Positions 8,497 to 16,186 of a DNA stretch of 64,000 nucleotides are shown here, in pieces. Below the pieces are notes generated by a model. The model worked only from the letters and a program-made list of their open reading frames with translations, was not told where the DNA came from and searched no databases. Every line of letters begins with the position of its first letter. The first letter of the stretch is position 1. Source of the DNA: Symbioplanes lichenis (GTDB lineage: Bacteria > Actinomycetota > Actinomycetes > Mycobacteriales > Micromonosporaceae). Location of the stretch: contig NZ_JAUZQD010000014.1 of assembly GCF_030709675.1 (NCBI RefSeq), positions 124,001 to 188,000 of the forward strand, written 5' to 3'. The position numbers were made by a program, and so were the translations under genes.

Positions 8497-8792
8497 ACGA
8501 GCGTGGTGACTGGGCTGTGATGCGGGATCGGCGCCTGGCGGAGCCCGGGGCGGCGGAGGCGTACGAGGCGGCGCGGCTCGCCTTCGAGCTCGGCGCCGCC
8601 GTGCGGGAGCTGCGCGAGGGCCGGGGCTGGAGCCAGACCCAGCTGGCGAAGGCGGCCCGCATGACACAGTCGGCCATTGCCCGCTTCGAAGCCGGCGGCA
8701 CCGTGCCTACGCTTCCGGTGTTGGAGCGCCTGGCGACGGCGCTTGACGTCAATCTCAGCGTGAGCTTCGTCCCGCGCGGCACCGCGGCCTGA
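8493..8792 (+). CDS. HigA-type antitoxin, XRE helix-turn-helix
   Basis: A 99-residue XRE protein. The helix-turn-helix spans about residues 42-75 (SQTQLAKAARMTQSAIARFE, then LPVLERLATALD). It starts within the toxin stop codon, giving coupled translation, which keeps antitoxin in step with toxin. By family precedent it neutralises the RelE-like partner and represses the operon. Nothing else nearby resembles a mobile element carrying the pair. Confidence 0.87.
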   Translation: MNERGDWAVMRDRRLAEPGAAEAYEAARLAFELGAAVRELREGRGWSQTQLAKAARMTQSAIARFEAGGTVPTLPVLERLATALDVNLSVSFVPRGTAA

Positions 8793-8815
8793 AACGGCAT
8801 TCCGCCGAGACCGGG

Positions 8816-8832
8816 GACGATCGATAATCGTC
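8816..8832. promoter_or_regulatory. inverted repeat between antitoxin and P450 genes
   Basis: GACGAT and ATCGTC arms (8816-8821 and 8827-8832) flank five bases. The site lies 24 bp after the antitoxin stop and about 30 bp before the P450 start. It may be a regulator site for the P450 gene or a weak terminator of the toxin-antitoxin unit; it has no T-tract. Confidence 0.35.
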
Positions 8833-8863
8833 GGTACGAGTCGCCTGCCGGAGGGTCGTGCCG

Positions 8864-10168
8864 ATGTCTGTCGATGCCGAGCCCGCGGGCGTGCGGCTGC
8901 CGCCCGGGCCGCGGGTGCCGCGGGCGGTGCTGGCGGTGCCGTTGCTGACGATGCGGCCGCGGGTGCTGGCCGGGCTGCGCCGGCGGTACGGGCCGGTGTT
9001 CAGCCTCGACATGCCGTTGAGCGGCCCCTGTGTGCACCTGGGTGACCCGATGCTGATCCGGCAGCTGTTCACGACCAGTCCCGAGCTGCTCACGACCGTC
9101 GAGCCGAACCTGGGCCGGGTGCTGGGCCGCCGGTCGTTCTTCGAGCTGGACGGGGAGGAGCACAAGCGCCAGCGCAAACTGCTCGTGCCGCCGTTCCACG
9201 GGCGGCGGATGCGGGACTACGAGGAGATCATCGCCGAGGAGACGCGGCGGGAGGTGGCGGGCTGGCCCGAGGGGCGGGCGTTTCCGACGTTGCCGTCGAT
9301 GATGCGGATCACGCTGAACGCCATTCTGCGCGCGGTGTTCGGTGCGGCGGGGGCGGAGCTCGGCACGCTGCGGCGCCTGCTGCCACCCATGATCACGTAC
9401 GGGTCGCGGCTCATGCTGCTGCCCGGCGACGGCCACCGGCTGGGGCGGTGGAACCCGTGGCGGCGCTTCGAGGCGTACCGGCGGGAATTCGACGCCGTGA
9501 TCAGCACTCTGATCGCCCGCGGGCGCGCCGATCCGGACCTCGCCGGCCGGCGCGACGTGCTGGCGCTCATGCTGCTCGCCCGTTATGACGACGGCAGTCC
9601 CATGGCCGACGGCGACATCGCGGATCAGCTGCTGACCCTGCTCGCCGCCGGGCACGAGACGACGGCGACCCAGTTGGCGTGGGCCTTCGAGCGGGTACGC
9701 CGGCATCCGGCGGTGCTCGAACGGCTGGCCGACCCGGTCTTCCGCGCGGCCACACTCGTCGAGGTGCAGCGCACCCGCCCGGTCATCGACCTGACCAGCC
9801 GCCGCGTCAAGGCCGAGACCCTGCCCATCGGCGACTGGGTCATCCCGCGCGGGCATACGGTGGTCGCCGCGATCAGTCTCGTCCACAGTGACGACCGGAT
9901 CTTCCCGGACGCGGCCCGATTCGATCCGGACCGCTTCGCCGGGGCCGCCCCGGACACGTACACCTGGATCCCCTTCGGCGGCGGCACCCGGCGCTGTCTC
10001 GGGGCCGCCTTCGCCACGATGGAGATGGACGTGGTGCTGCGGACGGTGCTGGACGAGTTCGAGCTGCTGCCGACGACCGAGCCGGGGGAGCGGCTGTTCA
10101 ACCGCGGCGTCGCCTACGCCCCGGCGAAGGGCGGCCGGGCCGTCGTCCGCCGGCGCCGTCGGACCTGA
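8864..10168 (+). CDS. cytochrome P450
   Basis: A 434-residue P450. The I-helix AGHETT oxygen-activation motif, the K-helix ExxR (EVQR) and the heme loop FGGGTRRCLG with the Cys thiolate ligand are all present, so it should be active. GGAGGG at 8850-8855 favours the ATG at 8864 over the GTG at 8858. The stretch between AGHETT and EVQR is about ten residues shorter than I expect for this family, a possible small deletion. No ferredoxin or reductase gene is adjacent, so redox partners come from elsewhere. Substrate unknown. Confidence 0.92.
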   Translation: MSVDAEPAGVRLPPGPRVPRAVLAVPLLTMRPRVLAGLRRRYGPVFSLDMPLSGPCVHLGDPMLIRQLFTTSPELLTTVEPNLGRVLGRRSFFELDGEEHKRQRKLLVPPFHGRRMRDYEEIIAEETRREVAGWPEGRAFPTLPSMMRITLNAILRAVFGAAGAELGTLRRLLPPMITYGSRLMLLPGDGHRLGRWNPWRRFEAYRREFDAVISTLIARGRADPDLAGRRDVLALMLLARYDDGSPMADGDIADQLLTLLAAGHETTATQLAWAFERVRRHPAVLERLADPVFRAATLVEVQRTRPVIDLTSRRVKAETLPIGDWVIPRGHTVVAAISLVHSDDRIFPDAARFDPDRFAGAAPDTYTWIPFGGGTRRCLGAAFATMEMDVVLRTVLDEFELLPTTEPGERLFNRGVAYAPAKGGRAVVRRRRRT

Positions 10169-10172
10169 TCGG

Positions 10173-10550
10173 TCAGGGGAGGTCGACGACCTCGCGGCCC
10201 AGGGGCCAGAAGGCGACCGGGACCAGCTTGAAGTTGGCGATGCCGAAGGGGATGCCGATGATGGTCACGCACTGGGCGATGCCCGTGGCGATGTGGGTGA
10301 GGGCGAGCCACCAGCCGGCGACGACGACCCAGACGATGTTGGCGAGGCCGGAGGCGACCCCGGCGCCCGGGCGGGCCACCACCGTGCGCCCGAAGGGCCA
10401 CAGCGAGTAGACGGCGAGCCGCATCGCCGCGACGCCGAAGGGGATCGTGACGATGAGGGCGAAGCAGATCAGGGCGGCGATGCCGTAGCCGATGGCCAGG
10501 AGGAAGCCGCTGCCGAAGACGAACCAGAGGACGTTGAGGATCAGTCGCAC
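10173..10550 (-). CDS. YccF family inner-membrane protein
   Basis: A 125-residue membrane protein with two YccF repeats, each with a hydrophobic pair followed by a PFG motif (IVTIPFGVAAMRLA and IIGIPFGIANFKL). It is predicted to cross the membrane about four times. The biochemical role of YccF proteins is not established. The start is assigned to GTG at 10550, 4 bp after the stop of the upstream membrane protein, so the two are in one operon with the YunG-like gene. It converges on the P450 with 4 bp between stops. Confidence 0.85.
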   Translation of the reverse strand: MRLILNVLWFVFGSGFLLAIGYGIAALICFALIVTIPFGVAAMRLAVYSLWPFGRTVVARPGAGVASGLANIVWVVVAGWWLALTHIATGIAQCVTIIGIPFGIANFKLVPVAFWPLGREVVDLP

Positions 10551-10554
10551 CAGC

Positions 10555-11403
10555 TCATTGTGACCGGCGCTGTCGAGCGTACGTCTCCCCGAGCACCACG
10601 AGCCCGGGCGTGGCGCCGAGCAGCCAGAGCAGCAGCAGCGGCCAGCTGACCAGGAAGGACACGGCGCCCCGGGTGTCGACGGGGCGGGCGCTGAAGTCGA
10701 ACGGGCAGCTGAGGTCGTACTCGCCGGGTGTGTCGATCGTGACCGTGCCCACCCACACGTCGGCGGTGGCGTCGATGCTGTAGTCGACCGGCACCGCGAG
10801 CGTGCCGACGGCCCGGCCGTCGATCTCGCAGCCCGCCGCGCCGCCCTCCGCCGCGTCGTGCCGGTGCACGGCCCAGCGCCCCGCCGCCAGGGTGCCGGAC
10901 GGCGGGGCGGGGGCGCCGGCCGGGGAATCGGTGCTGTTGCGGGCGGCGATCTCAATCACGGAGGGCACGACGATCATGCCCAGCAGCGCCAGGACGCCGC
11001 CCGCGACATAACGCCAGCGCCGGGGCGGGCCGGCCGGGCCATGGAACAGCCGGCGGAGCCCGTGACCGGCGGCCGCGCCGAGGAGGGCGAGCGGCAGGGC
11101 CGCGTACACCCGGAAGCCGGCCTGTTGGTCCAAGGGCGCGACCCACCGCGACAGACCGATGATGATCAGCAAAGCCAGCGCGCCGGTCACCGCGCCCGCG
11201 ACGAGAGCGCCCGGCCACGAGCGCGCGCGGACCAGCGCCGCGAGCACGGGCAGCGACACCACGGTCCACAGAAACAGCTCGTGGGCGTGCGGGAACGTCT
11301 CCAGCGGATGGGTGGCCGCGTTGACCAGAAGCGGCATCGGCACGGCCACCACGAACCAGAGGGCCCACGCGCTGGGCGTCGGCAACTGGCGCACCAGGAT
11401 CAT
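10555..11403 (-). CDS. membrane protein of unknown function
   Basis: A 282-residue integral membrane protein: four or five N-terminal hydrophobic helices (to about residue 155), an extracytoplasmic region of about 95 residues containing two Cys (AAGCEIDG and DLSCPFD), and a last helix near residue 255. I do not recognise the family. The soluble part has the strand-rich look of a small beta-sandwich sensor or adhesion domain, but this is inference. The start ATG at 11401-11403 overlaps the stop of the upstream YunG-like gene. Confidence 0.7.
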   Translation of the reverse strand: MILVRQLPTPSAWALWFVVAVPMPLLVNAATHPLETFPHAHELFLWTVVSLPVLAALVRARSWPGALVAGAVTGALALLIIIGLSRWVAPLDQQAGFRVYAALPLALLGAAAGHGLRRLFHGPAGPPRRWRYVAGGVLALLGMIVVPSVIEIAARNSTDSPAGAPAPPSGTLAAGRWAVHRHDAAEGGAAGCEIDGRAVGTLAVPVDYSIDATADVWVGTVTIDTPGEYDLSCPFDFSARPVDTRGAVSFLVSWPLLLLWLLGATPGLVVLGETYARQRRSQ

Positions 11404-11783
11404 GCCGACATGATGCCCCGCTCGATCAAGCGCCCCCGGAGCAGCTCGTACTGCTCCCGGCACCGCCCCGGCGGCCCGGCCGGCCGGGACTGCACCGCTC
11501 CGCCGACCACTCGCTCCTCCGTCCGGAACTGATCAGCAGTGAAGTCGATCTCCCGGCCCCCGGGCAACCGGTTCCAGTAGTGATGCCCGACCTTGACCCC
11601 GGCCACGTGCACCTCGGCCAGGACCAATTCACCCCCCAGCAGATCCTGGACGACCAGAGCGGTCACCCCGCACTGCCCGCGCGCCGGATTCCGGGGCGTC
11701 CAGTCGTCAAGGTCATGCGGATCACAGGTGTCCCGTCCCCACGCCGCCCGCAGGGCCGGGCGTAACTCCTCGAGTGTTGTCAT
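11400..11783 (-). CDS. YunG-family protein
   Basis: A 127-residue protein. The family mark is a Cys/His arrangement resembling a cysteine-protease fold: GQCGVTALVVQDLLGG, then HYWNRLPGG.EIDFTADQF. The Q-x-x-x-C and H-Y-W-N spacing suggest catalytic residues, but no activity has been established for the family. It is the first gene of a three-gene minus-strand unit with two membrane proteins. The start ATG is at 11783; the divergent neighbour is the secreted protein at 11863. Confidence 0.78.
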   Translation of the reverse strand: MTTLEELRPALRAAWGRDTCDPHDLDDWTPRNPARGQCGVTALVVQDLLGGELVLAEVHVAGVKVGHHYWNRLPGGREIDFTADQFRTEERVVGGAVQSRPAGPPGRCREQYELLRGRLIERGIMSA

Positions 11784-11862
11784 GCCCAGGAGTCTGGGGC
11801 CTCGACTTGATCGAGAGTCAAACAATATGATGTCGGTCGATCTGACACGGGGGAGGATCAGC

Positions 11863-13209
11863 GTGCCTTCACGCCTTGGTTCCACTGCTCTGCTCGCCAC
11901 GTCTCTGCTGCTGCTCGCGCCCGCCGCGGCGGCTCAGGCGGCGCCCGCTCCGGGCTTGTCGCTCGACCTCAACGACGTCACCGTCGCGATCGGACCCGCC
12001 GGGGCGCGCAGCTTCGTCACGCTGGTCAACACCGGCGACGAGCCGATCGTGCTGCCCTCGGTGCGGCTGACCGCCGACGCCGGCGACCTGCGCGGCAAGG
12101 CCGTCCTGGACGGCGGGTCCGACTGCACCGGCGACGGGTCGGCGCTGGTCTGCAGCTATCCGGGGACCACGGTGGACGCGCATTCGTACGCGGGTCTCGC
12201 GATTTTGACCGTACGCTCCACCGCCGGCGCGCAGGCGGGTGACAGCGGCACGATCCGCTACTCGGTCGGCGACGCCACGGGCACCGCCCGGGTGACGCTC
12301 GCCGAGGAGGTCGGGCTGACCGCCGAGCCCGAGCTGACGACCGCCGGTGCGCCCGGTGGGACGGCCACCATCGCGCCCGGTGTGACGAACAACGGCCCCA
12401 ACCCTGCCCGCGGCGTGGTGCTCGCCGGCGGCAGCGGCTCGGTCAACCTGTCCTACGAGCGCACGTTCAGCAACTGCCTCTACGCGGACCACGAGTTCTT
12501 CTGCGACTTCACCGAGGTGCTGGAGCCGGGCAAGCAGTACGTCCCGGCCGAGGGCATCCCCCTGAAGATCCGCCCGGACGCCCCGGCGCCGTCGCAGTAC
12601 CGCAGCGGCACCCAGTGGCTGGCCACCACCGACGCGGTCAAGCTGAGGGAGGAGTTCCTGCAACGCAACCCCGAGACCAGCTTCGGTACGGGCGCCCCGC
12701 TGCACCTGGTCGAGAAGGTCGCACCGGCGAGGCGCGCAGCCGGTGCCCAGACCGATCCCGACGAGCTCGACAACTACACGGTCATCACCGTCGACATCAC
12801 CGGCGAGAACCTCCCCGACGAGGCAGCAACCGGAGCCACCGTGCGAGGCGCAGTCGGTGACGTGGTGGACGCGGCCGTCGGCTTCACGAACCACGGCCCC
12901 GCCCGCCTCGACTACGCGCGTGACTTCCCTTCGCGGGTCGACGTCGTCGTGCCGTCCGGGGTCACGGTCCTTTCGTACGACAGCCAGCACTGCTGGCCGA
13001 CCGACCCGTTCACGACGTTCGACTGCCAGTTCTCCGACGACGTCGAGGTCGGCCAGACGGTGACCTTCCCGTTCACGCTCCGCCTTGACAACCCGGGGAC
13101 GTCGACCGGCTCGGTCAAGGTCGTGACCAGCCTGTACGACGGATCGCCGGCGCCGGACGCCGATCGCACCAACAACACGGCCGCGCTCGTGGCGATCGCC
13201 ACCGCCTGA
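11863..13209 (+). CDS. large secreted protein with repeated immunoglobulin-like (DUF11-like) modules
   Basis: A 448-residue exported protein. The signal peptide (LLATSLLLLAPAAAAQA) should be cut near residue 28. The mature part is beta-rich with at least three Ig-like/DUF11-like modules, seen from recurring NTGDE, NNGPNPARG and NHGPARLDYAR turns. Members usually end in an LPxTG anchor and a hydrophobic tail. This one ends in ALVAIATA right after the last module, so it is probably released or loosely bound. GTG at 11863 with GGGAGGA five bases upstream decides the start. Two Cys pairs (DCT...VCS and NCL...FCD) could form disulfides. Confidence 0.8.
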   Translation: MPSRLGSTALLATSLLLLAPAAAAQAAPAPGLSLDLNDVTVAIGPAGARSFVTLVNTGDEPIVLPSVRLTADAGDLRGKAVLDGGSDCTGDGSALVCSYPGTTVDAHSYAGLAILTVRSTAGAQAGDSGTIRYSVGDATGTARVTLAEEVGLTAEPELTTAGAPGGTATIAPGVTNNGPNPARGVVLAGGSGSVNLSYERTFSNCLYADHEFFCDFTEVLEPGKQYVPAEGIPLKIRPDAPAPSQYRSGTQWLATTDAVKLREEFLQRNPETSFGTGAPLHLVEKVAPARRAAGAQTDPDELDNYTVITVDITGENLPDEAATGATVRGAVGDVVDAAVGFTNHGPARLDYARDFPSRVDVVVPSGVTVLSYDSQHCWPTDPFTTFDCQFSDDVEVGQTVTFPFTLRLDNPGTSTGSVKVVTSLYDGSPAPDADRTNNTAALVAIATA

Positions 13210-13230
13210 CCGGCCCGCGCCACCGGCCGA

Positions 13231-13259
13231 CGGGCCACCGCTCACCGAGTGGTGGCCCG
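13231..13259. terminator. bidirectional hairpin terminator
   Basis: CGGGCCACC (13231-13239) pairs with GGTGGCCCG (13251-13259) around an 11-base loop. It lies between the secreted-protein gene and the convergent heme-oxygenase-like gene. No T-run follows, which is common for actinobacterial terminators. Confidence 0.65.
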
Positions 13260-13300
13260 GTTCGCGTCCGGGACGAGCTGCCGGGGAAGAGGTCAGCCGC

Positions 13301-14284
13301 TCACTCGCGGAACGGGCAGCCGGTGAAGACGGGGATCGCGCGCGCCTCGGCCAGATAGGACGGGCCGGCGGTGTAGCCGGTGCCGGGGCGGTCCGGGCCC
13401 AGCATGCGGACGGCGACGCGGTAGTGGGTGCGGCGCCACTGGGTGAGGGCTTCGGCGAAGTCGGTCATGGCCGCGTGGGTGGCGCGGTCCGGGGTGAGGA
13501 CGGCGTCGATCGTGGGGCCGCCGGCCAGGACGCGGACGCGGACCTCCGGCACCGACAGGTACGCCTCGGAGGCCAGCCGGGCGGCGTCGGGGCGGCGGGC
13601 CAGGCTCTCCATCAGCTTGTAGTGGCGTGACTGGATGGCGCTCGCCCCCTCGGTGTAGCGGCGGAAGCGCTGGAACGCCTCGACGCTCATCGTGGCGAGC
13701 GCCGACCAGAGGGGACCGCGCGATCGCAGCCGGTCGGCGGCGAGGTGCAGGGCTTCGGGGGAGAAGGCCGACAGGTCGGTGACGATCTGGGCGAAGGTGA
13801 GCTCGAAGGCCTGCAGCACCCGGATGAACAAGTGCTCGTCGTGCACGGTGGCGACCGGCAGCATCGTGCAGCGCAGCAGCAGGCGTTCCGCCGGGGTGGG
13901 GGTGACGTCCAGCGCGGGGCGAGCCCGCCGGAGGTGCCGGACGCGCTTGGCCGTGTCGGCCGGGCGCAGGTCGGGCAGCCGGGACCCGGGCGCCTCCTCG
14001 AAGGCGATCGCGTCGTCGAGCAGCAGGGCCACGAGCCGGTCGCGGTCGCCCTCGGCCCGGTCGAGCAGGGGGAGGGCCAGGTAGCTGCGGTAGTCGTAGC
14101 GCTTGTCGAACTTGTCCAGGAGCACGTCGACGAGGACGGGGTCGAAGGGGCAGCCGGCCAGGGCGTCGAGGAGGTCGGGCGGCACGTGGTGCTTGCCGTG
14201 CCGGAGAAACTCGTCGAGCACCGGCCCGTACGGGAAATCGCCGCCGGAGGCAGTGAAAGCGCGGACGGCAGCAGCAGCAGTCAT
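13301..14284 (-). CDS. tryptophan 2,3-dioxygenase-superfamily protein B (distal His absent)
   Basis: A 327-residue all-helical protein related to tryptophan 2,3-dioxygenase (TDO). WRRTHYRVAVRMLG carries the heme-ligating His (TDO: W-R-x-x-H), GASAIQS resembles the substrate loop, and GYTAGPSYL matches TDO's C-terminal GTGG-S-YL. At the place where TDO has the distal F-I-I-x-H, this protein reads DEHLFIRVLQ, so the distal His is missing. It also has an N-terminal domain of about 110 residues not found in TDO. Its ATG (14282-14284) overlaps the stop of paralogue A, so the two are made together. It could be an active heme oxygenase with a changed substrate or a partner subunit. Confidence 0.75.
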   Translation of the reverse strand: MTAAAAVRAFTASGGDFPYGPVLDEFLRHGKHHVPPDLLDALAGCPFDPVLVDVLLDKFDKRYDYRSYLALPLLDRAEGDRDRLVALLLDDAIAFEEAPGSRLPDLRPADTAKRVRHLRRARPALDVTPTPAERLLLRCTMLPVATVHDEHLFIRVLQAFELTFAQIVTDLSAFSPEALHLAADRLRSRGPLWSALATMSVEAFQRFRRYTEGASAIQSRHYKLMESLARRPDAARLASEAYLSVPEVRVRVLAGGPTIDAVLTPDRATHAAMTDFAEALTQWRRTHYRVAVRMLGPDRPGTGYTAGPSYLAEARAIPVFTGCPFRE

Positions 14285-14934
14285 CGCCCGGCCTCGGTGA
14301 TCTGGGTGCGCACCGCCCAGAGGCGCGGGAAGAGCTTGTGCGCGATCAGCCGCGCGAGCGTGTCGACCGGCGTGCCCTGCGTGCCGAGCACGGCGTGGCC
14401 GATTATCCGGGTGGCGATCTTGTAGTGCTCGGTGCGCCAGAGGGCGATGCGCTCGTCCAGCTCGACCATGGCCTCGGCGAGGCGGTGGAGCCCGTCGGTC
14501 GGGTCGCCGCGGTAGAGCTCGGTGAGGTCCAGCCCGGCGGCGGCCAGCTGGAGATCGAAGGTACGGCCGAGGGCACGCGCGGCCTGCCGCAGACCCTGCC
14601 ACCCGGGCGACTCCGCGCCGGAGCCGGAGCCCAGCGCGGGCCGCAACCGGGCGAAGCCGGCCGGGGTCAGGTGCCGCAGGATCTCCAGCTGGCCGATGAT
14701 CAGCCGCAGCACCGTCGCGGCGCGGCGCACGAGCAGCTCGGCGTGGCCGGCCCGCCCGGCACCCGCCTCCTCGACCGCCCGGTGCAATTGCGTGGTGGCC
14801 AGCTTGAGCCACAGCTCGGTGCTCTGATGGGTGATCTGGAAGAGCGGCTCGTCGGGGTGCACCCACTCCTCGGGGGTGCGTTGCAGCGCCAGGAGCTCGT
14901 CGGTGCGCATGTAGAGCGCGTAATCGGTGGGCAC
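14281..14934 (-). CDS. tryptophan 2,3-dioxygenase-superfamily protein A
   Basis: A 217-residue protein close to the core of TDO. YMRTDELL starts the first helix, FQITHQSTELWLKL holds the distal His and substrate pocket, FARLRPALGSGSG corresponds to the Arg-containing carboxylate-binding loop, and WRTEHYKIATRIIG carries the proximal heme His. TDO opens the indole ring of tryptophan to N-formylkynurenine. Being shorter than TDO (about 280) and paired with a second paralogue, this may act on a different aromatic. No kynurenine formamidase or kynureninase is nearby. GTG start at 14934, or ATG 24 bases further in. Confidence 0.8.
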   Translation of the reverse strand: MPTDYALYMRTDELLALQRTPEEWVHPDEPLFQITHQSTELWLKLATTQLHRAVEEAGAGRAGHAELLVRRAATVLRLIIGQLEILRHLTPAGFARLRPALGSGSGAESPGWQGLRQAARALGRTFDLQLAAAGLDLTELYRGDPTDGLHRLAEAMVELDERIALWRTEHYKIATRIIGHAVLGTQGTPVDTLARLIAHKLFPRLWAVRTQITEAGR

Positions 14935-14951
14935 GGAACCCGACGTTATCG

Positions 14952-14969
14952 ATGTTGCTCGATCAACAT
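14952..14969. promoter_or_regulatory. candidate operator ATGTTG-N6-CAACAT
   Basis: A perfect 6-bp inverted repeat, ATGTTG (14952-14957) and CAACAT (14964-14969), lies in the 37 bp between the TetR remnant's stop and the start of heme-oxygenase-like gene A. The size and spacing suit a TetR dimer. If it is the site of the adjacent TetR, the operator has outlived its DNA-binding domain. Confidence 0.5.
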
Positions 14970-14971
14970 TG

Positions 14972-15366
14972 TCACTCCACGGGGTGAAGCGTGCCCATCG
15001 CGCGGTCCAGGTGGGTGGTCAGCGGCTCCTCGCCGTCCGCGTCCGCCAGCCAGGCCTGCTGGGCGGCGATCAGGCACCCGAAGGCCGCGGCGGTCCAGGC
15101 CGGGAGGGCCGGATGGTCGGCGCGCGCCCGCAGCACCGCGACCACGTCGTGCTGGAAGAGCTGCAGCCGTTGCAGGTAGGTCGCCAGCAGGCTCGGGCTG
15201 TCGAACACCATCCGGTGCACCGGGCGCAGCGCCGCCTGGGGCTGCGGGGAGTCGAGGATGTCGAAGAGCCGGCGCAGCGACGTCCACACCGGCTCGCCGG
15301 GCGGCCGGTCGCGCAGCGCGTCGAGCATGGACGGCTGGTTCGCCTCGAACTTGCCGACGACGATGT
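14972..15366 (-). pseudogene. TetR family regulator, N-terminal DNA-binding domain deleted
   Basis: About 130 C-terminal residues of a TetR/AcrR regulator. The reading frame begins abruptly at GDIVVGKFEANQPSMLDAL, which corresponds to the end of the TetR helix-turn-helix (usually F-x-x-K-E-D-x-V). The ligand-domain helices then follow to the stop at 14972. An in-frame TGA lies just upstream of the join, and the first internal Met is at 15328. Without the helix-turn-helix the product cannot bind DNA. It is upstream of, and co-directional with, the two heme-oxygenase-like genes, so those genes may be derepressed. Confidence 0.7.
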
Positions 15367-15374
15367 CGCCTGCA
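15356..15374. other. deletion junction between headless TetR and headless SDR
   Basis: Within these bases the frame of the minus-strand TetR remnant ends and the frame of the plus-strand SDR remnant begins, with no intergenic DNA. A normal divergent pair would have both 5' ends (about 50 codons of TetR, about 15-20 of SDR) plus a promoter here. All of it is missing. No insertion sequence or long direct repeat is seen at the join. Confidence 0.65.
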
Positions 15375-16128
15375 CGCCGAGGGTCATCGGGTCGTCATCG
15401 TCGGGCGCTCGCCCCGGAAGACGCAGGCCGTGGCCCGGGAGCTCGGCGCCGACCACTTCGTCGCCGACTTCACCCGCCTCGGCGAGGTGCGAGAACTCGC
15501 CGCCGAGCTCGATGCCGCGTACCCCCGCATCGACGTCCTGGCCAACAACGCCGGCGGCATCTTCGGCGAGCGCACCTTGACGGCCGACGGCTTCGAGCTG
15601 ACGTTCCAGGTCAACCATCTGGCGCCGTTCCTGCTCACCACCGCGCTGCTCGGCAAGCTCGGCGTCGTGCTGCAGACCGCCAGCAGCAGCGCCCGGCGCG
15701 CCGGACCGCTCGCCGTCGACGACCTCAACTTCGCGCGCTCGTACGACGTGGCCGCCGCCTACAGCACCACCAAGCTGGAGAACGTCCTCTTCGCCCGGGA
15801 GCTCCACCGCCGCCACCACGCCGACGGCATCTCCGCCGCCGCCTTCCACCCCGGCAACATCGCCAGCAACTTTGCCGCCGGCACCACGAGCCGCGTCCAC
15901 AAGTTCATCGTCACCAACCCCCTGACCCGGCGCGCCCTGCTCACCACGCCGGACCAGGGCGCCGACACCCTGTGCTGGCTCGCGACCTCGGCGCCGGGCA
16001 CCGACTGGCAGCCGGGCGGCTACTACGAGAAGCGCCGGCCGGCCACGACCGCCGCGCAGGCCTCGGACGCGGACCTCGCCCGCCGGCTCTGGGAGCGCTC
16101 CGAGGAGTTACTTGCTTCAAATTCGTAG
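15367..16128 (+). pseudogene. short-chain dehydrogenase/reductase, N-terminus deleted
   Basis: About 253 residues of an SDR of the retinol-dehydrogenase-like branch. NNAGG, the Ser of TASSS and catalytic YSTTK are present. The frame starts at RLHAEGHRVVIVGRS, so the first strand and the TGxxxGxG dinucleotide-binding turn are absent. The C-terminal lid and WQPGGYYEK are intact. No start codon with a ribosome-binding site precedes the join. Loss of the nucleotide-binding turn should abolish activity. Confidence 0.72.
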
Positions 16129-16140
16129 CGGTGCTACCTT
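16112..16140 (+). promoter_or_regulatory. sigma-70-type promoter of the oxidoreductase at 16187
   Basis: TTGCTT (16112-16117), a 17-base spacer and TACCTT (16135-16140) form a good vegetative promoter. The -35 box lies inside the last codons of the SDR remnant. Initiation is expected near 16147, about 40 bases before the ATG. Confidence 0.6.
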
Positions 16141-16150
16141 CTCCGTAGTT

Positions 16151-16166
16151 GCTTCGAAAACGAAGC
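16151..16166. promoter_or_regulatory. perfect palindrome GCTTCG-AAAA-CGAAGC at the 5' end of the transcript
   Basis: A 6-bp perfect inverted repeat with a four-A loop lies just downstream of the predicted start site. Its left half, TTGCTTCGAA, repeats the sequence TTGCTTCAAA that overlaps the -35 box 38 bp upstream. Two related half-sites in this arrangement suggest a regulator covering the promoter; an mRNA 5' hairpin is the alternative. Confidence 0.5.
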
Positions 16167-16186
16167 ACAAGCGGAGGAGAAGAGCC

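Noticed and set aside
8864..14934. Natural-product gene cluster suggested by P450 and TDO-like genes
   Set aside because: No core enzyme (NRPS, PKS, RiPP precursor, terpene synthase) lies nearby, and unrelated genes separate them.
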